A DNA stretch of 64,000 nt from Acidobacteriota bacterium. GTDB lineage: Bacteria > Acidobacteriota > Terriglobia > UBA7540. Positions within the stretch are counted from its first letter, which is position 1; each line of letters opens with the position of its first letter. The position numbers and the translations under genes were made by a program. The notes beneath the pieces were generated by a model. The model saw only the letters and a list, made by a program, of their open reading frames with translations, was not told where the DNA came from and did not search any database. Positions 27,376 through 36,043 of the stretch are shown here, in pieces. The DNA lies in contig JAKCCV010000003.1 of assembly GCA_021838785.1 (NCBI GenBank), forward strand, positions 164,371 to 228,370, written 5' to 3'.

Positions 27376-27684
27376 ATGCGCTGCCCTAAATGCCAGCAGG
27401 AGAATCCCGACTCTGCGCAGTTCTGCCTCAAGTGCCACGCACCGGTGCGTATTGTTTGTCCGGCTTGCCGCCACGTGCAGGATCACGGCGGCCGGTGTGA
27501 CCAATGCGGCGTGGACTTTATGAAGTATGCTTCGCTGATGATCTTTCAGGGAAAAACTCAGGCTCAGAAAGAACGCGAGCGGATGAAAAACCGAAACTCC
27601 CTCATCATGCAAGCCGCTTTGCTGCCGATTACGGGCGGGTGGTCGCTCCTCAAGTATCTCTTAAAGCGCGGGCGTGAAGGTTAG
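27376..27684 (+). CDS. zinc-ribbon protein
   Basis: About 102 residues. Two or three treble-clef or ribbon knuckles fill the first half: CPKC-(x12)-CLKC at about 3-21, then CPAC-(x9)-CDQC at about 29-45. Each is a Cys4 zinc site. The second half is basic and helical (QAQKERERMKNRNSL), ending in a weakly hydrophobic stretch. This resembles double zinc-ribbon proteins with an attached helix; no function is known to me. It lies directly downstream of tRNA-Ala and is convergent with the protease gene. Confidence 0.75.
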   Translation: MRCPKCQQENPDSAQFCLKCHAPVRIVCPACRHVQDHGGRCDQCGVDFMKYASLMIFQGKTQAQKERERMKNRNSLIMQAALLPITGGWSLLKYLLKRGREG

Positions 27685-27740
27685 GGCGCCTTCGGCGAAG
27701 CCCCGCCTCTGATGAAGGGGCCGCGCGCGGGGCGCCGTGT

Positions 27741-29384
27741 TCACTGCGCTCGGGCTTTTTCGGCGTGGCGCTCCATGCTTGCCATGTATTTCTGCGGGTT
27801 CTCCATTAGCGCCTGCGCCTGACCCAGGTGGGCAATGGCGTCTTGCACCAGCGGATCGTTTCCAACCTCAATCCGCTCGGCGACGTTCTGGCCGTAAATC
27901 ATCCCCACGAGCTGAACCCGAATCTGCTCCTCAACATAGTTGAGGCCACTGCCGATGGACTGAGGGGTAACCGGAATCTGTTTTCGGGCCAGAAAACGGT
28001 AGAAAGATTGCATCACGTCGTTGTTCACCTGAAAATCTTCGGGAACCGTTTTGTGAATGCCGAGATAGTATTGGGCGAATGCAAAATAAGCGTTCGAGTC
28101 CGCCAGCGTCCGTTCGGCGGGCGTCAGCTTGAAGGGTGCTACCTTTACGTCCGGGGTGATGCCCCCGCCGCCGTAAACCGGCCGCCCTCCATCCGTATAG
28201 CGAATCTCGCGATCCTTCCGCGGAATGTGCTTCGGATAATAATAATAGTCATAGAGGGACATATCATTGTAGGGCCTCTGAATCAGGCGTCCGCTCGGCG
28301 TGTAGTAATGCGCCGTCGTGAGGGCTAAGCCCGTATGATCGCTCAAAGGGAAAACGGTTTGCACCAGCCCTTTGCCGAAGCTCGTCTGCCCCATCACCAA
28401 GGCGCGATCATGATCCTGCAACGCGCCCGTGACGATTTCCGCCGCGCTGGCCGTCATGTGATTGATCAGGACGACGATTGGGTAGCGATTCCCCTTGTCC
28501 CCGTGAACCGCGTAGTATCGTTTTTCCCTGGAAGCACGCCCATAATGATAAACAATCAGTTGCCCTTTTTTGAGAAAGTGATCGGCAACCTCGACGGCTT
28601 CCTCCAACAGCCCGCCCGGATTATTGCGCAGATCTAAGACCAGCCCTTGAAGATGGTCTTCGTCAAGCTTCTTGAGGTCGCGCGCAAGTTCGCGGTTGGT
28701 CGTCTCATTGAACTTGTTGATGTGGATGTAAGCGATGTGCGGCCGGATCAGAAACGCCGCATCCACGCTCTCTTGTGAAATCTCCTCGCGCGTGATGGTG
28801 AAATGCAGGGGCTTATTCCACCCTTGGCGAATAATCGTGATGTGGACCACCGTGCCTTGGGGCCCCAGCAGCATGTGGGCCACTTGATCCACGCTCATGC
28901 CGGAGGTAGATTTTCCATCCACCGCCGCGATCATATCGCCGGGTCGAATGCCGGCGCGAAAGGCGGGTGAGCCTGGAATCGGCGCCAGGACGTAGGTTTC
29001 AAGCTGTCCCATCTTTCCCGGCTTACCGATGATTTGCATTCCCACGCCATAGTAATGTCCCTCTTGATCCTGTTGGAGTTGGGCAAAGGCCTGGGGATTG
29101 AAAAACGTCGAGTGCGGGTCGAGCGTGCTCAACATGCCGGGAATCGCTCCCAGGCGGCCATCGGGGATGGGGCCGTAAATGGCCTGGTTGGGATTCACCG
29201 GATCGGCGTAGTGAGCTTCCACGGCGCCGTAAACGCGCGTGAATTTCTTCAGACTGGCCCGGATTCCCGTGCCACTTTCCGCGCCGGTCGTTGCTTCCAC
29301 TTGGCGGCCGTAAAGCCCACCGAGCAGCGCGCACACCAAGATGACTGAAATGACAAACCACGTGGACCGACCCGCCGATTTCAT
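27741..29384 (-). CDS. C-terminal processing protease, S41 family
   Basis: About 547 residues. A membrane/signal segment (STWFVISVILVCALLGGLYG) is followed by an N-terminal helical region, a PDZ domain about 130-210 (VLAPIPGSPAFRAGIRPGDMIAAVDGKS), and the S41 protease core. The nucleophile Ser is in MTASAAEIVTGAL and the general-base Lys in TSFGKGLVQ. It would trim C-termini of periplasmic proteins. The C-terminal 130 residues are helical. I chose the ATG at 29384, which precedes the signal segment and has GGAG about 10 bases upstream; earlier starts give a long Arg-rich leader. The gene is divergent from the metal ATPase. Confidence 0.92.
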   Translation of the reverse strand: MKSAGRSTWFVISVILVCALLGGLYGRQVEATTGAESGTGIRASLKKFTRVYGAVEAHYADPVNPNQAIYGPIPDGRLGAIPGMLSTLDPHSTFFNPQAFAQLQQDQEGHYYGVGMQIIGKPGKMGQLETYVLAPIPGSPAFRAGIRPGDMIAAVDGKSTSGMSVDQVAHMLLGPQGTVVHITIIRQGWNKPLHFTITREEISQESVDAAFLIRPHIAYIHINKFNETTNRELARDLKKLDEDHLQGLVLDLRNNPGGLLEEAVEVADHFLKKGQLIVYHYGRASREKRYYAVHGDKGNRYPIVVLINHMTASAAEIVTGALQDHDRALVMGQTSFGKGLVQTVFPLSDHTGLALTTAHYYTPSGRLIQRPYNDMSLYDYYYYPKHIPRKDREIRYTDGGRPVYGGGGITPDVKVAPFKLTPAERTLADSNAYFAFAQYYLGIHKTVPEDFQVNNDVMQSFYRFLARKQIPVTPQSIGSGLNYVEEQIRVQLVGMIYGQNVAERIEVGNDPLVQDAIAHLGQAQALMENPQKYMASMERHAEKARAQ

Positions 29385-29599
29385 TCTGTTTCGCTCCTTC
29401 CGCTCCCGCCTCTCCCTCACTATAGCACGGGAACCGTTTGACAACACCAGCCTTTCAACAAAATACGATGCCGTTGGCGAACGCGGGGATGCGCCGCGGC
29501 CTTCGATCCAACATTCGTCCGGCGCCCAAAGGCACGACGAATCCGAACGCATGGGCTCGAGCCGTTTCACGGAACCCTTTGCGCGAAGTTGGGGCCGAG

Positions 29600-29615
29600 G
29601 GTGATTACGGTCACA
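29600..29615 (+). promoter_or_regulatory. Crp/Fnr-type operator upstream of the metal ATPase
   Basis: GGTGATTACGGTCACA matches the Crp-class palindrome TGTGA-N6-TCACA at nine of ten positions. It lies in the 311-base divergent region, with its centre 88 bases before the ATPase start and about 220 bases from the protease start. Two more sites of the same form lie at 31786 and 39435. Binding is inferred from sequence only. Confidence 0.5.
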
Positions 29616-29695
29616 GAGGCACGAAGGGCAAAATGGCAGAGTAGGGTCTGCCGGACGATACCGCCCGACCCCAGCGCCACCCGACGGAAGCCACA

Positions 29696-31561
29696 ATGCC
29701 CCTTCGCAAGAAAGATAAAGCTCCCTGGCTGAAAGAGATGGATATGGTCATCGCGGCTTTTACCGCAGCCGCCATTGTTGTCCACTTGGGACTTCGCCTT
29801 ATCGTCCATGCGCCGCGCGCAGCGGAGCTCGCGCCTCTGTGGGCCGCGCTCGCCTTGGGAGGGATTCCCCTCGTGGCGCGCCTGATGCGGAAAATGCTGC
29901 GCGGGGAATTTAGTTCCGACCTGCTGGCGGGCATCTCCATCGTGGCCTCTGTCCTGCTCGGTGATTATCTGGTGGGTTCGATTGTGGTGCTCATGCTCTC
30001 CGGCGGCGCGACGCTTGAGCAGATGGCCTCTCGCCGAGCCTCTTCGGTCCTCGGTGCCCTTGCGCGGCGAATGCCTCAAACGGCGCACCGCCAGGATAAT
30101 AGCGGCCGCATTACGGATGTTGCCTTGGACGAAATTGCCATTGGAGATGTTCTGGTCATTTATCCGCATGAGATTTGCCCGGTGGACGGCACCGTCATTG
30201 AAGGCCACGGCGTGATGGATGAGTCTTACCTGACGGGAGAGCCTTTTGAAATGTCCAAGGCCCCAGGTTCGCAGGTTCTTTCCGGGGCCATCAATCAGGC
30301 CAGCGCTCTGACCATCGTAGCCGAAAAACCGGCGCGCGACTCCCGCTACGCTCGCATTATGCGCGTGATGGAGGAATCCGAGCAAAAGCGGCCGCGCTTG
30401 CGGCGCCTGGGAGATCGGCTGGGTGCTTGGTACACGCCGGCGGCCGTCGCTCTCGCGGCCTCTGCCGGGCTGGCGAGTTCGGACCCGCAGCGCTTTTTGG
30501 CGGTCATCGTCATCGCCACGCCGTGCCCGCTCCTGATTGCCATTCCCGTCGCCATCGTCGGCGCCATCTCGCTTTCCGCCCGTCGAAGCATCCTCATCAA
30601 AAACCCCGCTGTGCTGGAGCAGATTGCCACCTGTCGCACCTTGATCTTCGACAAAACCGGAACCCTCACGCGCCGCAAACCCACCCTGACCGAAATCATT
30701 CCCGCGCCGGGATTCACAGAGGAGGAACTCCTGCTGCTGGCGGCGAGCCTCGAAAAATACTCAAAGCACCCGCTCGCCGGCGCGGTCGTAGAGGCGGCCC
30801 GCACGGCCGGGCTGACTCCTTTAGAAGCTTCTTTAATTCATGAAAAGCCCGGCGAAGGATTGCGGGGCGAGGTCCACGGCCGGCACGTCGAGTTGACGGG
30901 ACGCCATCGAGCCCGCCAAGCTGGGATTCCCCTGCCCGAAGCCGGCTCGGGGCTCGAATGCCTGGTTTATGTGGACGGGCATTATGCGGGTTTGTTCCGC
31001 TTCCACGATGCCCCTCGCCGTGAAAGCAAGAGTTTTCTCGCCCATCTCGCGCCCCGGCATGGGGTCACCAAGGTTTTGCTGGTCTCCGGCGACCGCGAGT
31101 CCGAAGTCCGTTATCTGGCCGAGCAGGTGGGCCTGACGCAAATGCGTTTTAATGCCAGCCCGGAAGAAAAGCTCGCTATCGTGCAAAACGAGACCCGAAT
31201 CGCAAATACGTTATTCGTCGGGGACGGAATCAACGATGCGCCGGCCCTCCAAGCCGCCACGGTTGGAGTGGCTTTTGGTCCCAATAGCGACATTACCTCC
31301 GAAGCGGCAGGGGCGGTCATTTTGGCTGCGAGCCTTGACAAGGTGGACGAACTTCTTCACATCGGGGAACGGCTGCGAACCATCGCCCTTGAGAGTGCTC
31401 TGGGGGGCATGGCCTTGAGCCTTCTCGGCATGGCGCTGGCGGCACTTGGACATCTGCCGCCGCTCGACGGCGCCATTGCCCAGGAGATTATAGACCTGCT
31501 GGCCGTTTTGAACTCTCTCCGCATGGCCCTGCCTTTCCGCGGACTCACCGACTACGAGTAA
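29696..31561 (+). CDS. P1B-type heavy-metal-translocating ATPase
   Basis: About 621 residues. It pumps a transition-metal ion across the inner membrane using ATP. Motifs in order: SYLTGEP actuator loop (about 176-182), the membrane metal site IATPCPLLIAIPVA (TPC at about 275), DKTGTLT phosphorylation Asp (about 319), SKHPLAGA (HP motif, about 358) and VGDGINDAPAL. No N-terminal heavy-metal-associated domain is present, and the protein starts with a basic segment before helix 1. The usual CPC of copper and zinc pumps is TPC here, a signature reported for the P1B-5 (Ni/Fe) class; the substrate is therefore uncertain. A Crp/Fnr-type site lies upstream. Confidence 0.88.
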   Translation: MPLRKKDKAPWLKEMDMVIAAFTAAAIVVHLGLRLIVHAPRAAELAPLWAALALGGIPLVARLMRKMLRGEFSSDLLAGISIVASVLLGDYLVGSIVVLMLSGGATLEQMASRRASSVLGALARRMPQTAHRQDNSGRITDVALDEIAIGDVLVIYPHEICPVDGTVIEGHGVMDESYLTGEPFEMSKAPGSQVLSGAINQASALTIVAEKPARDSRYARIMRVMEESEQKRPRLRRLGDRLGAWYTPAAVALAASAGLASSDPQRFLAVIVIATPCPLLIAIPVAIVGAISLSARRSILIKNPAVLEQIATCRTLIFDKTGTLTRRKPTLTEIIPAPGFTEEELLLLAASLEKYSKHPLAGAVVEAARTAGLTPLEASLIHEKPGEGLRGEVHGRHVELTGRHRARQAGIPLPEAGSGLECLVYVDGHYAGLFRFHDAPRRESKSFLAHLAPRHGVTKVLLVSGDRESEVRYLAEQVGLTQMRFNASPEEKLAIVQNETRIANTLFVGDGINDAPALQAATVGVAFGPNSDITSEAAGAVILAASLDKVDELLHIGERLRTIALESALGGMALSLLGMALAALGHLPPLDGAIAQEIIDLLAVLNSLRMALPFRGLTDYE

Positions 31562-31576
31562 GCCGGTAGCCGGCTT
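31560..31576 (+). terminator. possible weak terminator after the metal ATPase
   Basis: AAGCCGG and CCGGCTT form a 7-bp stem with a 3-base loop directly at the ATPase stop codon. A pyrimidine-rich tract follows rather than a clean T run. It may reduce read-through into the cytochrome operon. Confidence 0.35.
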
Positions 31577-31753
31577 GCCCACCCCTCTTGATTCTTGTTT
31601 AACCCACCTCAAAACCCCACCCCACGGGCCGCTGACTTGAATTCTGCGCATAAAGCCTCGGACCAAATTCTGAAACTGGGCGACCGCGCAACGGGCGCTC
31701 ATGCATAGAGGCCAAAGGCAGGCGCGGTTATTCTTCCCCTACTGTCGAGCCAC

Positions 31754-31777
31754 TAATTTCAGGAGTGACAGAAATTA
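31754..31777 (+). repeat. inverted repeat in the cytochrome operon leader
   Basis: TAATTTC (31754-31760) and GAAATTA (31771-31777) form a perfect 7-bp inverted repeat with a 10-base spacer, ending 8 bases before the Crp/Fnr-type site. It is the most AT-rich spot of this 337-base gene-free gap and could be a second operator. The rest of the gap (31577-31753) holds nothing I recognise. Confidence 0.45.
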
Positions 31778-31785
31778 CTTTGGCC

Positions 31786-31801
31786 CGTGATGGGTATCAC
31801 A
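31786..31801 (+). promoter_or_regulatory. Crp/Fnr-type operator of the electron-transfer operon
   Basis: CGTGATGGGTATCACA fits TGTGA-N6-TCACA at nine of ten positions and contains the perfect palindrome GTGAT-GGGT-ATCAC. Its centre is about 105 bases before the chosen start of the decaheme gene. A -10-like CATTCT at 31823-31828 would place a start near 31835, about 41 bases from the operator centre. This is the classic activator position for Crp/Fnr proteins (inference). Confidence 0.55.
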
Positions 31802-31898
31802 GCCTTCCCCATCGGCCTCTGCCATTCTGTTCCGCACGGAAGAAGCAAGCATGACTTTACAAGCACAGCGTGAGGGGATTCGACGGTGGAGGTGCTTC

Positions 31899-32966
31899 AT
31901 GCGGATTTCGGATGGAAAGCCAAAAAGGAGATGGCATCTGCTGGTGGTGACGTTGGCGGTTGCCTGGACGGCGCCAGTGGCGTGGTCGCAGCGACGGCCC
32001 GCACCCTCCAAGCCGCCTTCGGTAGCCTGGAAAAGCGTTCTAACCGGCCAGCCCACCGAATACGTCACGGACGTTCATACGTGTGAGCACTGCCATCGGG
32101 CGGAAGTGCTGGAGTTTGAAAAGACGCCCCATGCAACCATCAAGCTGCCGGCAGGCCATCCGGTGGCCACGTGCGCCATCTGTCACGGGCCGGACAAGGC
32201 TCACGCCATCGCGGAAGAGGCTGCCGGCGCCAACGAAGCCAAGCAGGAAGCGGCGGCCAAGCTGATTTTCGCTTTCCACGCCAACCCTATGGAAAACGCC
32301 GCACGCTGCTTGGCCTGCCACATCACCAGCAAGCAGCAAGATTTCTTTGCCCATTCGGCGCACATGGCCGCCGGAGTTTCCTGCAACGATTGCCATTCGA
32401 TGCATTTGGTCAAGGCCATTGAGCACCCCAACCGAAAGTTACTCCAGACCGCTCAAGAGCAGTTTTATGAGGTTCCTCGGCTCACCCTCCAGGATCAATG
32501 GCTGGAGGATGGGCAGCTTCTGAAGCCCCAGCCCAACCTCTGTTACACCTGCCACGCCACGATTGAAGCCAAGTTTGCCTTGCCCGAGCACCATCGGGTG
32601 CCCGAAGGCTTTATGAAGTGCACGGATTGCCATAACCCGCACGGCAACATGAATCACTTCCAACTCACGAAGTCGAATTGGGAGACGTGCGTGAAGTGCC
32701 ATGTGGAAAAGCGCGGACCGTTTGTTTATGAGCATCCGGTCGTGCGCGTGGAGGGTTGCGTCGCCTGTCACAGTGTCCACGGCAGCGTGAACAATTTCAT
32801 GCTCAAGCGCCGTCAGACCCGGCTGTTGTGCCTACAATGCCACACGGGATTCCACGGGCAGGCACAAGTTCCTCACCCCAAGTTCAGTTTTTCGACCGCC
32901 GGTGAATGCACTCGCTGCCATGTGGCGGTGCATGGCTCCAATCTCAGCCCTTATCTGCTCCGATAG
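31899..32966 (+). CDS. decaheme c-type cytochrome (MtrA/DmsE family)
   Basis: About 355 residues with a signal peptide (WHLLVVTLAVAWTAPVAWSQ, about 12-31). Ten CxxCH motifs follow: CEHCH, CAICH, CLACH, CNDCH, CYTCH, CTDCH, CVKCH, CVACH, CLQCH, CTRCH, spread to near the C-terminus. That number, the length and the following porin gene match MtrA/DmsE/PioA decahemes, which sit in the periplasm inside an outer-membrane barrel and carry electrons through it. I chose the ATG at 31899 because GGAGGT lies 6 bases upstream; an ATG at 31851 with a weaker site would add 16 residues. First gene of a six-gene operon; the barrel gene starts 16 bases after its stop. Confidence 0.92.
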   Translation: MRISDGKPKRRWHLLVVTLAVAWTAPVAWSQRRPAPSKPPSVAWKSVLTGQPTEYVTDVHTCEHCHRAEVLEFEKTPHATIKLPAGHPVATCAICHGPDKAHAIAEEAAGANEAKQEAAAKLIFAFHANPMENAARCLACHITSKQQDFFAHSAHMAAGVSCNDCHSMHLVKAIEHPNRKLLQTAQEQFYEVPRLTLQDQWLEDGQLLKPQPNLCYTCHATIEAKFALPEHHRVPEGFMKCTDCHNPHGNMNHFQLTKSNWETCVKCHVEKRGPFVYEHPVVRVEGCVACHSVHGSVNNFMLKRRQTRLLCLQCHTGFHGQAQVPHPKFSFSTAGECTRCHVAVHGSNLSPYLLR

Positions 32967-32982
32967 TGATGGGAGGTGCGAC

Positions 32983-35010
32983 GTGAGAATTAGAGTGACC
33001 TTTCTCCTCTTGATGACGGCGGTTTGCCTGGCCCTCGCGCCGGGGCTCCGTGCCCAGGGCCAAGGCGAGACCCCGCAGCAGTGGGGCAGCTTCGGCGTCC
33101 AAGGGTCGGCGAGTTTTGGCTACCGGTTTACGGACATCAAGGGGTATCAGCCGATGTACCAGGAGCTGTTCGATCTCGAGAAGGGCCCTCGGCTGATGGA
33201 TTTTAACTTATTCGGGCATTCGCAACCGGGAACCAACCCGTTTGCGGATGATTTCTCGTTGAATATGAGCGGCCTGGGCGGCGATCCCTATCCTGGCGCC
33301 GAACTCACGGTCTCCAAGCACAACCTCTACGACTTGCGAGTGAACTGGCGTCAATCTTATTTCTATTGGGACCAAAATAACGGTGTGCTGTTGCCTCCTT
33401 TGAGGATTCCCGGCCTCACCAACCATCACTCCTGGGCGACGGTGCGGAAGATTGGGTCGGTGGACCTGACGCTGCACGCCACCAACGATTTGCGCTTTCA
33501 CTTCCAGTACTACCGAACCACTTTCAGCGGCCCGACCTTCACGACCTTCGTGCCAAATTACTTTGGCGCTCCGTCCTTCGGGCCTCCTTTCGGCGTTTAT
33601 GAAGGAACCAACCCTTACGACCTCTTTGCGCCAACCTTCGACAACACGAACCGCTTCACCGGCGGAGTGGATTACACCTGGCGCAATTGGAACTTCCACT
33701 ATGACATTGGCTACCAGACCTATGACGGCACGATGAACTTCAACAATGTTTCCTCGCCCGAGTACAGCTTCAATACCAGCACGGCGGCGACCGCCAAGAC
33801 GCCGCTCCTCAACGCCTCTTGGACGCAGTTCGAGCAGCTCAAAACCCCCATTAGCGAGTTCTCTTACAACGGCCAACCGGCTTCTTGGGTGGAAGTTCGC
33901 GGCGGTTATACGTTTTATCGCTATAGCGGTCCCGCGACCTTCGACCAGGCATTTAACGGCATCGTTCAGGCCAACTCGGCGGCGACGGTCTTTGTTCCCT
34001 ACAACGTGAGCGAAAACGCGCGCGCCACCGTTTCCGAACCCAACAACATTATTCATCAGGGTTTCACGTTCCATATCAAGTCGTGGTGGGACGCTGATTT
34101 GGATTGGCGCTACTCCCGCTTTACCACGGACGCGGTGGGGAACTTCCATAGCCTTTTCGACGGCACCACGCCCAACAGCGGCGAGACCACCACCGTGTGG
34201 CGCGATGGTTTGAATCAACTCGATTTCTCGATGGGTTTCACGCCCACCGCCAATCTGATTGTGCGACCCGGCGTCACCCTGATGCAGTCCAACATTGAGG
34301 ACCTCGAGAACGGCGTGAGCGACCCTGCCAACACGTTGCGAATCAACACGGTCAGTCCCACGCTGAGTGTTTTTTATCGTCCCATTCGGCGCCTCGATTT
34401 GCGGGGTGAGTTTTATACCTTTGACAGCGGGGCTTCCTTCACAGCCATCTCCCCTCACACGGATGTGACGGGGCGGGTGGTCGGGAACCTGCGCATCACC
34501 CGCAAGCTGTCCCTGAGCGATGAGATGTACATGGTCAATCAGCGGCTGCTGGCCACGGATTACCACGGCAAGGTTCATTCAAACTCCACCACCCTCGCCT
34601 ACACGCTCAATGGGAATTATTCCCTCTTCGCCGGCTTCGCCTACGACGACGAATTCGCCTCCGGCGACATCGTTTACGCTCGCGGGACGCCGCCGCTCGC
34701 CGAAGTGCTCCACGATCAGGCGCTCAACCGCGTGTGGCAAGCCGGCCTGGAGGCGAAGCCCATCAAGAACTTTGGCATTCGCTTCAGCGGAAACTTTGAC
34801 CGCACGACGGGCGTGGGCGCGGCGGGCAACGAAGCCCCGGCCTATGGGCCTTTGACTTTCCCTTATGCAACGGGGACGGTCTTTTACGATTTCCCCAAAG
34901 CGGGACGCCTGTCGGTGGATTTGCAGCGAACCTATTACATCCAGCAGATCATTACGGGAAACAACTTCAGCGCCAATATGCTGACGATCCGCTGGACCAG
35001 GAGCTTTTAA
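32983..35010 (+). CDS. MtrB/PioB-type outer-membrane beta-barrel
   Basis: About 675 residues. A signal peptide (VRIRVTFLLLMTAVCLALAPGLRAQ) is followed by long alternating beta-strand sequence rich in Tyr, Phe, Asn and Thr, ending in MLTIRWTRSF with the C-terminal aromatic of outer-membrane proteins. The length and its place directly after an MtrA-like decaheme identify it as the sheath of a porin-cytochrome conduit. The start is GTG at 32983, which has GGGAGG about 6 bases upstream; earlier in-frame starts lie inside the decaheme gene. I see no cysteine in the mature protein, so the N-terminal CxxC of Shewanella MtrB is absent. Identification rests on context plus barrel pattern. Confidence 0.82.
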   Translation: MRIRVTFLLLMTAVCLALAPGLRAQGQGETPQQWGSFGVQGSASFGYRFTDIKGYQPMYQELFDLEKGPRLMDFNLFGHSQPGTNPFADDFSLNMSGLGGDPYPGAELTVSKHNLYDLRVNWRQSYFYWDQNNGVLLPPLRIPGLTNHHSWATVRKIGSVDLTLHATNDLRFHFQYYRTTFSGPTFTTFVPNYFGAPSFGPPFGVYEGTNPYDLFAPTFDNTNRFTGGVDYTWRNWNFHYDIGYQTYDGTMNFNNVSSPEYSFNTSTAATAKTPLLNASWTQFEQLKTPISEFSYNGQPASWVEVRGGYTFYRYSGPATFDQAFNGIVQANSAATVFVPYNVSENARATVSEPNNIIHQGFTFHIKSWWDADLDWRYSRFTTDAVGNFHSLFDGTTPNSGETTTVWRDGLNQLDFSMGFTPTANLIVRPGVTLMQSNIEDLENGVSDPANTLRINTVSPTLSVFYRPIRRLDLRGEFYTFDSGASFTAISPHTDVTGRVVGNLRITRKLSLSDEMYMVNQRLLATDYHGKVHSNSTTLAYTLNGNYSLFAGFAYDDEFASGDIVYARGTPPLAEVLHDQALNRVWQAGLEAKPIKNFGIRFSGNFDRTTGVGAAGNEAPAYGPLTFPYATGTVFYDFPKAGRLSVDLQRTYYIQQIITGNNFSANMLTIRWTRSF

Positions 35011-35067
35011 GGCAACCCTCGCGTGGATCGAATCGCCCATGCCACGCTGAGGGTAAGGAGGACCATC

Positions 35068-35427
35068 ATGCAACGCACGCTTCAAAGAACATCGGCGTTT
35101 GTAAGTCTGGCCGTTGGATTGCTGCTCTTCATGTTGACGTTGCGGCTGGCTGGAATGCCGGCGCCAGCCACCGCCGAACAACTCTTCAACCAGAAATGCG
35201 CCGCCTGCCACGCGGAGGACGGCAGCGGCAAAACAGCCATTGGCAAAAATCTTAAACTGCGCGACCTGCGCTCCAAGGCCGTCCAGAAGCAGTCGGACCA
35301 GCAGCTCTATGACATCATCGCCAAGGGCAAAGGTTCGATGCCTGGTTATTCCTCGGAGCTCAGCAAGGCGGACATCGAGCATCTGGTAGGTTATATCCGC
35401 GAACTGGCTAAGAAGCAGCGGAAATAG
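35068..35427 (+). CDS. monoheme class I cytochrome c
   Basis: About 119 residues. It has a signal peptide or anchor (about 10-34), then one heme motif CAACH at 44-48 in FNQKCAACHAEDGSGKTAIGKNL. The distal axial Met is in GSMPGYSSEL (about 91). The fold is a small class I cytochrome. It probably shuttles electrons in the periplasm between the inner-membrane cytochromes and the decaheme of the same operon (inference). ATG 35068 has AAGGAGG about 8 bases upstream. Confidence 0.9.
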   Translation: MQRTLQRTSAFVSLAVGLLLFMLTLRLAGMPAPATAEQLFNQKCAACHAEDGSGKTAIGKNLKLRDLRSKAVQKQSDQQLYDIIAKGKGSMPGYSSELSKADIEHLVGYIRELAKKQRK

Positions 35428-35509
35428 TCTCGGCGCTCCGTCATCGTCATGGTTCAGAGCGCGAGGGAGGGCCCGCAACCGATTGCAGAAGGAGTTCAGG
35501 AGGTCAACC

Positions 35510-35854
35510 ATGAAGTCATCTTTCGTGAAGTCGTTCAGCTTGGTGGCGTTGGCGGCCACGTTCGTCTTTTTCACTCTAAGCGCCGTGGGTGGGCCGCCGC
35601 CCAACAGCACGCAGGAAATGTACAACCGTAAGTGCGCGCTGTGCCACGGCAAAGACGGAAACGCCAACACGCACGATGGGAAAAAGTACAAGGTTCCGAG
35701 TGTGCGCGTGGCCGTCAAAAAGTACTCGGAGGCGGCCATGATCAAGGTCGTCGAAGAGGGCAAAGGCGCCAACATGGATTCGTACAGTGACGAATTGAGC
35801 CCGGCGCAAATTAAAGCGTTGGTTGAATACTACCGGGGTCTCGCCAAGAAATAG
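35510..35854 (+). CDS. second monoheme class I cytochrome c
   Basis: About 114 residues. It has a hydrophobic N-terminal signal (about 7-27) and one heme motif CALCH at 42-46 in YNRKCALCHGKDGNANTHDGKKY. The axial Met is probably in GANMDSYSDEL. It is similar in plan to the preceding cytochrome (FNQKCAACHAEDG against YNRKCALCHGKDG, and the same SxELSxAxI end), so the pair likely arose by duplication and then diverged. AGGAGG lies 7 bases before the ATG. Confidence 0.9.
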   Translation: MKSSFVKSFSLVALAATFVFFTLSAVGGPPPNSTQEMYNRKCALCHGKDGNANTHDGKKYKVPSVRVAVKKYSEAAMIKVVEEGKGANMDSYSDELSPAQIKALVEYYRGLAKK

Positions 35855-36043
35855 GCGGCTCTCGGGGCCGTCCGGCCGATGAGAGCGTCACGGTCGCCGG
35901 GACGCAGGGTTGCCAAGCGTTTGCGGCATTCCGGGCCGAGGCTTCGCGTCACGAGTTGATTGACTGAGGGCGGGGCGCGCCGAAGCAAGGCGGGTCATCC
36001 ATCGAGCGGCGCAAGAACCGAATTAGGCAACCGATCGTGTGCG

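Noticed and set aside
31577..31753. Possible cyclic-di-GMP (GEMM) riboswitch before the cytochrome operon
   Set aside because: Considered because such switches precede cytochrome genes in Geobacter, but the conserved core was not found.
33208..34578. 456-codon minus-strand frame opposite the barrel gene
   Set aside because: Val/Gly/Arg-rich product, no signal or motif. The barrel on the plus strand has a signal peptide and a C-terminal Phe.
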